Below, piece by piece: positions 31,020 to 41,757 of a DNA stretch of 64,000 bases (position 1 is its first letter; each line of letters opens with the position of its first letter). Origin of the DNA: Acanthaster planci. Taxonomy: Eukaryota > Echinodermata > Asteroidea > Valvatida > Acanthasteridae. The DNA lies in the NCBI RefSeq assembly GCF_001949145.1, contig NW_019091432.1:363096-427095 (forward strand). Direction: 5' to 3'. The notes below the pieces were generated by a model. The model worked only from the letters and a program-made list of their open reading frames with translations, was not told the DNA's origin and searched no databases. Position numbers and translations under genes: made by a program.

Positions 31020-34000
31020 CTGTGTAGATCACTCAGAACCATCCACTAAAATCGCAGCTGCTGTACCTTAATGAAGTTAAGTCCGAGCGTCCTCAAAATT
31101 AGTGCCTACCCAAATCAGTCATCGTACGAAAATCAAGAGTTTTAATAACTTCAGCAATCCACGTAATCTTCACAATCTAGTTGTGGTGCCTGTTATCTTG
31201 GAAAGACCAAATACAGTGACGTTTAGTCCTATTTCCCTATTTGGATTGGGGGAGGTAGGCCTATATGAGGTGTTTGTTTTTTTTTAAATATGTACCCCTA
31301 TTTGGATGGAGGGGTGGGCCTACTATGGGGATTTTCCTTATTCTGCAAGCTGTGCTTAATGAAACTTTGATCTGAGGACCAATACATGACTCCATGAGCC
31401 ATTTGAGTTCAGTGGGTCCTAGGACTTGATTTGGTTTCACGTCTCTGACCCTCATCGAGATGTAAATTTGAAGTTTATAGACCCAGTTATCCCCCTGAGA
31501 AACATAGCTGCAATCTCGCGTGTGGTGGCGGTGGGGCAACTTGAATGAGCACTTATCAACTTGAACATTTCCTGGAGGTATTCAACGGTTAAGGCGAGGA
31601 AGGCAGCAGATATGACCTTTACTCTATGCCCCCCGATTGAGCGTGGTTCTCGTTTCCCAAGTTTTCGACGATAAAAGTGAATTCGGGCAACACACATTTT
31701 AGACAACACAAAGCTTCGGGTGAAAATCTGCGAATTTTCCGGGTAGATTTTGAGACTGAGATGGTTTGTGGACGCTGAAATATCTAAACGGTTTCCCCCA
31801 TTATTGTCAAGCCAGGACAAAACCTAAGGACAGTTATTTGGAGGCCCTTTGCAACACGAAGTTAATTTTTCCAGCTACACTAATTGACCTCCGTCACAGA
31901 AATATCCTTCAAACACAATAATGTCCACACGATTACAAAATAATGACTGCGCCGAAATTACAGTCAGACAGTGCAAGACTGACGTACGTGCGATTATTAT
32001 CGAGGGCTAGACATGTTTGCTGTATTTCATGCGGATAAATGGGCAGTAAAAAAAATGAAATTGGTTCCAGAAATTTTCCCTCCTTGTAAGTTAAAGGTTA
32101 TTATTGTTACATTGGGTACCTGCCGGGACTTCAATAAAATACGCCTGCTAGGTTTTCTAATGACAGACGTCAATCTTTGCCAAATATCCCTGTTTGAAGC
32201 AAGGGTGTGAAAGTATAGGCCTTCTAACAGAATATTCTTATGAAATTGAATAATGTCAACCAAATCCTTCCCTTTTTTCACATTTGATCCATCATAATGC
32301 TCTCTGTGGGGGTGTTGACATTGCATAAGCCTGTGAGGGGGTCCAACGCGAAGCATAGACGCGGAGCAATTACAATCTATAATTCAAGGAACTTTCCTCT
32401 ATTTACTTCTTCAAGGAAAAACTTTGGTCTACAACAAAACTCGTTATAACACATTACTTTTCACCTTTGACAGTTCATATCACGAGTTCGATAGAATGCA
32501 TGGGTATATTACATTCCCTGCAAATTATCGAAGGGGTACTCAACCAGTGCCGCAACCAGGATGCTCAAGTGGCCCCTCCCCCACGTTGTGCTCCAGGGGA
32601 CTGGGATTTACTGATATCAGAGTTAGTGTAGGTGTATATTGTACTATGTTGTTTTTTTCAGAAAGAAGGAAAAACACCGGGGAGCTGATAGGGCTTATTC
32701 GAGTATAGGCAGTGCACATCTAGTACCTTTCTCATTGTACGCTTTACAATACACGGAAAACATGTAAGAATGACACCTGGTGGCCATTTTGTTATGATTT
32801 TTATATGAGGTCAAAGGTGACATGGTCGACTGACTTTAAAGCAGATGCAGTGGGGTATTCGGGTCTTCGGTCGGGGATGGGTAAAATAGGAGAATGTCTC
32901 AAAAGGCAACATACTTTTTTTCATTCATATGAGAATCCCAATCGCCCCATCCACCCACCCCCAAAAAGCCAACATTTAAGGCAAAATTGGTTGTACCGTC
33001 TCGAAAATTACTTTTAAAAAGCACATAAGCCTACAAACAAATAAATTGGCAACATGTCTAGGGGGCTTCCCCAGCCCCCTATATCCATTAAAAAAATGAG
33101 ACCGAGGGGTACGTACCCCAACATGTCCAATCGGTATACACACTCTAGACTATTGTTACCTAATACATCCCCCTAGATGTCTGAAAAGAATTCCTCAGAT
33201 TCCAGTGAGACAATGACGAACACAAAGGGGGGGGTTCTCTCCGTCTCATATCTCACTTCACATGCAGCCCCAACCCCACCCCTGACACGCTACTGAGAAG
33301 ATGCCACATTCTGAAATGGGGCCGAGGAGGGATGACATTCAGAGAGCGCATTCGGTTAACAGATGTTGCAAAGAGTCCCCACTAAGATGTCTCACTTCCT
33401 CTACCATACTCGTTGATTTCAATATTGGCCCCTTTTCGCAAGAATGCCGCTCCCTCAGTGTCACAGGTTCGCCAGCCATCACGCGGTCAAGCTAAACTGT
33501 TTTGACGTCCCGTATGACATATTTCTTCGAATGTTTCCAGCCAAGTGGAACTGTCTGTGCGTTGAATTGGGAAATTCATTTTGAAGTCACTGACTCGCGT
33601 TAAAGGTGAAGAACGATGCGATATGCGCTAAAACGTTGAGCGCCGTGTATGTATCACATCATTGAGATTCAGTCTAAGTGCAAGTATATTACAGTGCAAT
33701 GCACACGTATATGTTTCTACTACCGTCTGGCCGCTTATGACTTGGAGTATTGCCTGCAGAAATTAGAGTCATAGGAACGTCTGCTGACCCATTAGAGAGA
33801 CACCCTCTATTGTCAACCAACGCAGTTTTCTTTTTAATATTGTGCACAGGTGCAGTCAACATTTGGAATAGGCCTACGAGATCTTGCAAGGATTCTTGGC
33901 ATCGTGATTTCGAAAAGTTGTCATTATTGGCGTTTGGGGAGTTACTAATTCACGTTACCAAACGTCTCTCACGGTCAGCGTAAGCTACCTCCGCCTAAGA

Positions 34001-35175
34001 TCGCTTTGCATAACGAGTCCCATGGGACCGTCTATGTTGTATGCCATAATGCCCTTTCTCTAGCTCCCATTAGCGAGCTGCATGACGAATCCCCTGGGAA
34101 CGTCGATTCCGGATGATACGTAGCATGCATACAATGCCCCTTATTTCAGTCATCAACCAGAGTTTTTAAAGTAACTAAGTTCACTCAAAAATAAGATTGT
34201 CTACGAGCGATTGTTGCTCTGCACATGCGTAGATGACTTTACAGAGGCCTAATGTTTATTGTTACGATGGATACATAAAAGGTCGAATGTTCTCTGTTTG
34301 AAAACATTAGATTATTCCACAAGGTAGAAAACTCTATCCATGGTCAATGACCTATTACAATTTATATCCTTTATACCACATGGGGCAATTACTCTGACGG
34401 TATTATATATATATCTTTTATACAACATGATACTGTATAGCATTATAAAAGCCAAAACAGTACAATTTCTCTCATTTGGACAGTTGTAATTTTATAACTC
34501 AAACCACACCATAGGCGACGTGTCAATCCTTGCTGAAATGAGAATGATGTTGGACTTTTTAAAACATTTTAAGATGCTGCACGAATGGGAAGAGGATGTT
34601 GATTGCGTGTACACGCAAAGTGAAACTTGTTTTTTATAAATTGTCATGAAAGCAGTGTAGTTTCTTATGCCTTATACCTAACGGACATGCCGGAAGCAGA
34701 CGGGTTGACCTCCAGTATCGCCTGATCCTTTACAAAGAAGGAAAATACTGTTAGTTATTACTGTTCAACAACAACAAGCATCGGTGTGAGTTGCTTCGAT
34801 TAAATGAGACATGCGTGATTTTTACACCACACCAAATTAAACGACGCGATATTTACTGTAAATTATCCTCTTACCAATTTCAATCAATACACTAAACATG
34901 AGAGAACACCCATGCTGTAAAGAAAATTCCAAGACAGATTAATGAAATGAAATGCAGGTCAAAGATAAGATCAAGAGAAAATCAGGCTGGGCATGATGAA
35001 ATACATATGTGTAAATCTTAATTTAAGTGGATAACTGCCGCGTGTGTGAAGGTTGCGCAAGCGGGCAGACTGTTGATTCAAGTGTGCGTTATCAGTGACG
35101 CCTCCATATACGTCTAATCACTTACCACGTGATCGTGACAAAATTAGCTGATTGGCTCAGAATGTAGGCGATGAC

Positions 35176-35181
35176 TATAAG
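35176..35181 (+). promoter_or_regulatory. Candidate TATA box of the GPCR gene
   Basis: TATAAG at 35176 is followed by an initiator-like CTCAGTC whose A is at 35209, a spacing of 33 bp as in TATA promoters. This would leave a 5' UTR of only 8 bases before the ATG. The same CTCAG could instead be a splice acceptor of a 5' UTR exon. Confidence 0.4.
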
Positions 35182-35216
35182 CATCGGCGGTTCTGTGAAC
35201 CATTCCTCAGTCAGCG

Positions 35217-36308
35217 ATGGAGACCCTACCGATCTTGCAGGTTGGCACTGAACACAACACTACAGATGGTCCGTTAACGGAAAATGATCTCGCTGGCAGC
35301 ATTGGAAGCCGTAATGCCTTAGGGATAGTTTTATCGGCCATCTTTTTGATTATCATTATTTGCCTGTCCATTCTTGGCAATGTAACTGTGATCATAGCTA
35401 TAATGAAGACCCCTCGCTTGAGAGAGAAAACATCCAGTATATTCCTGATCAACTTAAGCGCGACAGATCTGCTGAATGCCACACTGGTGATGCCCGGTGC
35501 GTTGGTATCTCTGATTGCAGATAGGTGGCTCTTGGGGATGTATTGGTGCTACACCCAATGCGCCCTCAATTACTGGTTCATCATTGTGTCCATGTTAACT
35601 CTTGCCATGATCAGCATTGATGGGTTTTATGCTGTTATACACCCGTTGCATTATATGAACATAATCACGCCAAAAGTGACTAGACTTGGCATCTGCTATG
35701 CGTGGTTCCAAGGGTGTGTGTTCGCCTTGATACCTGCTCTCTACCGCTGGGTCGTCTACGATTATTGGGAGGTGGTTTGTGCCATCGATTGGGACAGCTA
35801 CCGCCCAAATGGGGCGTTGACCTACGTCATCGTTGCCTTTATTTTGTGTTTTCTGGTTCCCAGTATTGTGATGACGTACTGCTACACCAGAATATGCCGC
35901 GTTGCGAGACAGAAGGCAGCGAGGAGAGAAGGTGGACGGCCAAACGCGAGGAAACACATCAACGACAAGCGGGTCATTCAGAGCTTAGTTCTGATCGTGG
36001 TCATCTTCTTCCTCTGCATGACGCCTTTCTGCGTCACCAAACTCATCAAAATCTTCACCAGCACCAGCGCTCTGCCACCCTACCTCTACCTAGCCTCGGC
36101 CTGGTTCGGCTACCTCGCCAGCGCCACCAACCCATTCGTCTACGCCATTTTTCGGCGGGACTTTCGCCAAGCGTTCGCCAATCTCTTCTGTCGCGGCCAG
36201 ATATTCCCTGGCTTGGTGCCGGCAGCCCCTGACGCCTCCAACAGGCAGATCGACGCGCAGCACAGGAGGCAAACCGTGAGCCCTGCAGCAGCCACATCAG
36301 TATGCTGA
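35217..36308 (+). CDS. Class A (rhodopsin-like) G-protein-coupled receptor, intronless, orphan
   Basis: The 363-residue product has seven membrane helices at about 36-62, 74-100, 111-140, 155-177, 202-226, 253-280 and 288-312, and a short helix 8. Conserved class A marks are N55 in LGN (TM1), D84 in SATDLL (TM2), C111 and C188 (extracellular disulfide), W163 (TM4), P215 (TM5), P270 (TM6) and NPFVY at 305-309 (TM7). N14 (NTT) is a glycosylation site outside the membrane. Two usual marks are missing: the DRY motif at the end of TM3 reads DGF (135-137), and the TM6 toggle tryptophan is Met268 (CMTP). Position 7.43 is Tyr, so it is not a retinal-binding opsin. The ligand is unknown. The ICL3 is short and basic. 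The nearest impression is an orphan-receptor group such as GPR161/GPR52, not firm. Confidence 0.9.
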   Translation: METLPILQVGTEHNTTDGPLTENDLAGSIGSRNALGIVLSAIFLIIIICLSILGNVTVIIAIMKTPRLREKTSSIFLINLSATDLLNATLVMPGALVSLIADRWLLGMYWCYTQCALNYWFIIVSMLTLAMISIDGFYAVIHPLHYMNIITPKVTRLGICYAWFQGCVFALIPALYRWVVYDYWEVVCAIDWDSYRPNGALTYVIVAFILCFLVPSIVMTYCYTRICRVARQKAARREGGRPNARKHINDKRVIQSLVLIVVIFFLCMTPFCVTKLIKIFTSTSALPPYLYLASAWFGYLASATNPFVYAIFRRDFRQAFANLFCRGQIFPGLVPAAPDASNRQIDAQHRRQTVSPAAATSVC

Positions 36309-36620
36309 CAGGATGATGTGTATGTCGAATAGAATTTAAAAGCACCCCAGCTTGCTTCATAAAAGCAACATTGAAACAAGCAGTGGCCAAAGACTTAAGT
36401 ACAGCAGACATGCACTAACGCTTGGCTAGACATAATACTTCAATGTTACTCCGACGGTCCTGAATCTTTCACCTCCTGGAAGACTGAGGACTACTAGGAT
36501 TTATGAAGTATACACGATATATACCCATGCACTGTATCGCTGCGAAAGCGAGATAATTATTGTTGCCCATCAAAGCCTAATTGTTGTGTTGGTATACAGT
36601 TAAACACACGTCACTATCAA

Positions 36621-36626
36621 AATAAA
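36621..36626 (+). terminator. Polyadenylation signal of the GPCR gene
   Basis: A canonical AATAAA lies 313 bp after the TGA, followed 10-30 bp later by a GT-rich tract (gtcgtctcgtctgtgatagt), the usual downstream element. Confidence 0.6.
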
Positions 36627-37277
36627 AGTCGTCTCGTCTGTGATAGTAGTTTCGGACTGCACAATGTTCTAAACCTGTTCGGGTCGTAATAACAATACTC
36701 TACGGTATCAGATGAGGAAACAAGTTGCATTGCTCTTTTGGGCATACACGATTCGACTGATTCTTCATGTTCATGGCTTCGCATCATTTGTCACAAACTA
36801 TGAATATCAGCGATCCGTCACAATTGGTGGAACACCTTCCAGCGGTAGCAATAAAGATTACCGGCGCCCGTATACACATACGCATCTCATTCAGTTTTGC
36901 ATGAAATTTGGGCCATGCAATCATGCTTTATAGGAGTCGAGCAATGAAATTAACTTCAACGCCCTCGCACGGGATGCAGTTTTTTTTAATGTCGTGTGCT
37001 ATTTCTCTACTTACATTATATCTGATTTTAAGAAGTTTGTTTTTTTCAGCACTAATTATGTCATTGTCATTTCATTAGGCATATCATGAGAATGTAATTA
37101 GGAGAATTTTTCTGTATAAAACCGGCTCACTGGCATGATTTGTGAATTGCAACTTCCTCTGAAGTGGTTATCAGCTCATGTATGTATGTTGTACTGTTTA
37201 TGGCAGGACTCCACCACAAGAAGAAACGATACCTGAGTATCCTGACATTTTCGAACTTGGAACGCTGCATCCAGAGG

Positions 37278-37307
37278 GAATGAACGCGGATTTTTCCGCG
37301 TTCATTC
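37278..37307. repeat. Perfect 13-bp hairpin
   Basis: GAATGAACGCGGA, loop TTTT, TCCGCGTTCATTC. It is GC-containing and perfect, so it may be recent. No flanking duplication was recognised. Confidence 0.6.
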
Positions 37308-38285
37308 AGAATTGAATCTGCTTGCCCTGAAGAAGGTACTCATTTACCGAAAGCTCGGCAATCATATATTTCAGAGCACTGATTTAATCTTATATTCTTG
37401 TCGATATTCTGATCACGGTGCTACGCAGCCCTTCCTTATTTCCCTGTACAAGACGGTGTTTGTTTGCTCGCTAGTCTCGGTTCAAGTTGGTTGTCTTTTG
37501 CTGTTTTTACGGTGTCACGTGTCGTCTAACAACTGCGCAAAGTTCCATAATGTCCAAGGCTCACAGAGGTTTGCTGCGTCGAAAGGCCCGGAATTCCTCC
37601 TTAATTTTATCGGAGGAACTCAACGATGTGTAAGTGTCAACGTCTCATAGGGGATCGCTCACAATCTTTATCAAAACCTGATAAGCCTCCCCCACCCTGT
37701 TCTCTCATCTTAAAGAGCGCTGAGACGGCTGTATCATTGAAATAAATGATAGTCCCTTCAATTTCAATACGGGTGGCATCCATTGCAACTCGATTCATAT
37801 TCCAAGGGGATGTGAGTGCATGGTAGGGCGTCCCCTCTCTCTCGATGTCTATTCCAATGCGAGGCTGCCCGCCTCGCGACTTTTAGTGACAGTTTTGGGC
37901 TTTTTAAAGTTGGTTCTGCCGCCACTTTGGTAAAAAAAACAATTGTTAATAAATAACATGTAAATCCGTGAATTTGTTTTTCAGAAACTGAACTATTTCT
38001 CTTTCCTACTTTTCTGTTAGTAATGTGTTTCCATCGGAAGACAAGATAAAACAAAGACAAAACCTATACGTAAAGTTATTGTGTCGATGTATCTCCCGAT
38101 AATACAATTAAATTGTCGTTTTGTATCGCGTTTTCTCTTGGGCGTAATTTCCAAAATCCTGAAAAACTGTGCGGTATGAAGCGCTGATACGCTGGTTTCC
38201 GCCTCTGAATGTAGTGTAATAGTCAACCTCTATCCCATGGGTACGATCTTGCCGGCCATGTTCCCACCATGCCTTGCGCTAACTA

Positions 38286-38635
38286 TTTAAATATCCCACT
38301 ATGGGTGCGTTCGATTAGCTTAACGTGTAAGTCAAACTTACACGAGAGCGTTCGTTTAGCCATCACGTGATCCTCGTGCCTGCCCAGGTGTCAGCCACTA
38401 CTACCCCGGCTGCCGAGCGGGTCTCTGGAGGCTGCCCGAGTGTAATAACGTCACGCATGGACTGTTCGTGCATGGACGTACATGATGGAACGTGGCGGGG
38501 ACTTGACCTTTTTCCCTGAATGCCTTGGCGGGTACACTGCAGCGTTCGATTACCCTCATTTCGAGGCTCCCCTTGCGTGTAACACTGGTGTAATCAGGGA
38601 AGCTAATCGAACGCACTCTATTTGGGATATTTAAA
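38286..38635. mobile_element. MITE with 36-bp terminal inverted repeats
   Basis: The left end TTTAAATATCCCACTATGGG, continuing TGCGTTCGATTAGCTT, matches the reverse-complemented right end TTTAAATATCCCAAATAGAG, continuing TGCGTTCGATTAGCTT. Just inside the left end is a small hairpin GTGTAAGT-CAA-ACTTACAC. The 350-bp interior is GC-rich and non-coding. The core TGCGTTCGATTAGC is a terminal motif I associate with hAT elements; that is tentative. Confidence 0.72.
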
Positions 38636-39379
38636 TTAAGACTTTAGGCAGTGTTTTACGCGCGACGCAGATTTACGCGTGCGTATACGTGGGTGTGAGC
38701 GTGCAACTTTTGAAATACGCGCGCGATTGACTTTACGTTTATGTATCTGGTTCGTAAGTGACTTCGTCACAAAGGCGGACGCGCCACGATTTGCAGGCTC
38801 CCATTGGACGATCGCTGAAGTTGCGCGTTAACTTCCAGTTCCGTGGCTCCCTGTAAACGGTACGGCGATCAATGCATGATAACTCTATGTGCAGTGCATG
38901 TACAGTGGGCGTCGTTTAAACTGAACTGACGTGACACTTATGAACCGGATTTCATCCTGAATAGCCAGTCAGCGTCATTTTCGTATTCTACACGATTTTC
39001 AGCGCGCACGCAGCCCATGGAGTCGAGGATTTGTAATAGTATATCTACTAACAAGATCAAGGAACAATATGTATCAATGCAAGAAAGATAATGGAAAGGC
39101 TGGGAACCAGCCTGGACCCCCATGATGACAAGGTTCACGCCCGATTACGACAACGTGAGAAATGTCAAAAAGTCATTACTGGAATGGATTGAAATCCTTG
39201 ATGAAGACCCCCTGGGGCAAAGCCACTGAACTTGCTGTATGTGTCTGTGCCTTTGTTTCCCCTTCATGTTTCAATTTTGAGGACAAAATACTTGTGTACC
39301 TGTGTGCAGCGAATTTACCTCATGACCTCGCCGTACCGTGTGTAGGCCTATTATAACCATCGCGTCTGGTCCAAAATGT

Positions 39380-39600
39380 TGGTCTCGACCAAAGATCTTA
39401 AAGCGCCGCGTAGCAGCGCAAGATGGGGAACTTCACCATGAATGGGCGCCATTTCGGTTGGACTACACCTGCGCAGTGCATGTTAGTGCACAGGCACAGC
39501 GACAGACGTTAACGTTCACACTCAAATGGCACCCTTTTTGGTCGAATTACCTATCCTGCGCTGTTTACGCAGCGCTATATATAATCTTTGGTCCCGACCA
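39380..39600. mobile_element. MITE with 45-bp imperfect terminal repeats
   Basis: The left end TGGTCTCGACCAAAGATCTT and reverse-complemented right end TGGTCGGGACCAAAGATTAT continue into 'agcgccgcgtagcagcgcaa' against 'agcgctgcgtaaacagcgca'. Each end is itself palindromic (TGGTC..GACCA). A 148-codon frame crosses the element and is spurious. Confidence 0.62.
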
Positions 39601-40777
39601 TAGACAGGTTATTAATGTCTGCGGTCTCAACGCAGTACTGAAACTGTGCGTTTCGGACACTGTTGGTCGTTGTCCCACTCGACTGAAGGCACCTTTCCAT
39701 AATTATGTACGTTTTCGGGTGGGTTGCGTACGCGATGCGTTCATGCGTTTCGCTTTATACGAACACAAAAATCGACTCCATTGACATAACACACGGATAT
39801 GTGCGTTGCGTTCGACCGTCAAAATCGCCTCGGGAAGATTTGTACGGATAAGCAACGCTTGACGCAAGTGTTGACGGGCATTTGGAAAGGCGCCTTAAGA
39901 CGGAAATTTACTTCATTCCACTCAGTACGATCATGTTGATAAGTCTTTACTCCGCAAAATATGCATCACAGTTTGTTTCAAGGCGAAAGTTTTCATGAGT
40001 AAAATAAATATTTCAGGGTTAATTTATATTAGATGCAAAATACAAATCAATTGTCACTTAAACAAATCCCGACCGGCCCATCGTAAGTAATCAAGGGCAT
40101 ACATTCATTTCATTAGCCTAATAATCAAATGAACTTTATCAATCATTGCTTACGAACAGTGGAAAACAAAATGGCCACAGATTACCAGACTGGTTTGCAG
40201 AGAGAATATATTGAGATAAAATAATCCTATTTCTCTACAAAAAAAACTTTTTAACAGCTGGTTCACACCTTATTAAATGTACATATCATGAGAATGTTGA
40301 CGCCGGTTCACGTGCAGTTGGTGACGCACACGTTTACTGTGCACGCTCACGTTTCCTCATATTTTTTTCATTTTTTCACATACATGTATATATGTTCATT
40401 ACCTCGTACTCGTCGCTACCCCAGGGGAAACCCTGGTGCACAGCATGTAATAAGCAGCCAATATTCGGAGTAGGCTTTATTTCCCGTCTGTAAACTTGTT
40501 TAAATCCATTATGCGTTGTCTTCATTCGACCGTAAGGGCGGAAGGCTATCCTCGACTACCGCTTCGCATGACTTAACAGCTCTCACGAATCAGTCTATGT
40601 TGTCTGCCAATCCTATCCTTAGCCGGCTGTGAAAAGCAATGGAAGATACGGGATAGCCCATCAAGTTGGGTGCCAATCACTCACTCTCTCGCGACGCATA
40701 ATTGTATACATCTGCAAGTGATTTTCTGACTTGATAATGGCGACGCACGTATTCAGACGGTATACACATGTAGTTAA

Positions 40778-41237
40778 AGAGCACCTCAAAGTAAAACATG
40801 TTTTCTCTGATTTCATCTGTTCAAATAAATACGGAAGCATCCCAAATCGAACGCAGTGTCATTTGTCATCAAAGCTCAACCATAACAATTAAGCTAAAAA
40901 GATGTTTTTCTTCTGTTTATGCAAAGATGCGAATTCTGGTTGTAGATTGCGTCAATGAGGAGAAAACGAGGGGAACCCTCGCCCTTTTATGTATTTGAAG
41001 CGGATAAACCTTGTCATGCAGCCATTGTTTGGCATGTACAGGGCGAGGGTTCCCATTGCTTTCCTTGGTTTCTCCTCAATGACGCAATTAGCATTCTTGG
41101 CATGAACAGAAAAAAAAACCTTTTCAGCTTCTTACAGTTGAGCTCTGAAGACAGATGACACTGCATTCGATTTGGATGATTTCATATTTATTTGAAGAGA
41201 TAAATCAGAGAAAACATGTTTTATTTGGAGGTGCTCT
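40778..41237. mobile_element. Foldback element with arms of about 200 bp and TTAA target duplication
   Basis: The left arm (40778 to about 40987) reads AGAGCACCTCAAAGTAAAAC, then 'atgttttctctgattt', through 'aatgaggagaaaacgagggg' and 'aaccctcgccc'. The right arm (about 41041 to 41237) is its reverse complement with scattered indels. About 50 bp separate them. Both ends are flanked by TTAA (40774-40777 and 41238-41241). TTAA duplication is the signature of piggyBac- and Kolobok-type transposases. There is no coding capacity, so it must have moved in trans. Confidence 0.78.
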
Positions 41238-41684
41238 TTAAGCCAGCTGTTAAAAGGAATAGCAATGCCCTCCAGCACTTCCTTTTGAAGTGTATGTTTA
41301 CTGGTCTTTTGTCATATGCAAACATTAGCACCTGAAAAATCGCTTGGCGATAGTTATATACATAAGATGACATACGAAGTAATACAGGACATTTAGATTC
41401 AAACTGATTTTCATGCAATTCAACCTTGATGAACGGCGACACGCCGCTCATAGATACTCGACGGAAGTAAGATGAATTCCTACAATTCTGAATTGAACGA
41501 CAGGTTTGCTTTTTTTCATCAGTTCAACGTCAGTTTGTGGTACCACAATTTCTTACACTGTGACAGTGGCTTTTAGCTTATTTATAAGTGTTAAAATGAA
41601 CTGCAAAAATGCTGCGACCTTGTAAGCAAGTTACTTGTATAGTTAAACAGCTGACGAAGATGCCATGCTACGGTGGGCTTAAAG

Positions 41685-41757
41685 GGACATAAACGCAAGT
41701 CGCAGTGTTTACCAGTGATTTCCTCGTGTGTACCAGTGATTTCCTCATCTCACACGG
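41685..41757. repeat. Short tandem duplication next to TTAAAGGGACAT
   Basis: The 22-bp unit 'gtgtttaccagtgatttcct' is repeated as 'gtgtgtaccagtgatttcct'. It follows TTAAAGGGACAT, a motif like the end of TTAA-type MITEs, but no partner end was found. Confidence 0.35.

Larger units (their letters stand above)
27178..35216. other. Gene-poor stretch between the C16orf89-like gene and the GPCR
   Basis: This 8-kb stretch contains the MITE at 27703, a TTTG microsatellite, the repeat at 30164, a copy of the GGTTCATACTTC family, a small hAT-like element at 30926, a G-rich patch at 31240-31330 and an imperfect duplication at 33990-34140. Reading frames up to about 138 codons occur, but none has convincing splice borders or a recognisable product. 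Confidence 0.5.

Noticed and set aside
31452-31820. 122-codon minus-strand frame
   Set aside because: No domain, no supporting splice sites; length is within chance for 64 kb in six frames.
35207-36411. Overlapping frames on both strands of the GPCR gene
   Set aside because: They are shadows of the receptor coding sequence, without their own domains.
37278-37307. Rho-independent terminator
   Set aside because: The stem followed by T's inside the loop looks similar, but the DNA is animal nuclear sequence where such terminators are not used, and there is no gene ending here.
39338-39784. 148-codon + strand open frame
   Set aside because: It runs straight through the terminal repeats of the MITE at 39380-39600, has no splice borders and gives no recognisable peptide.
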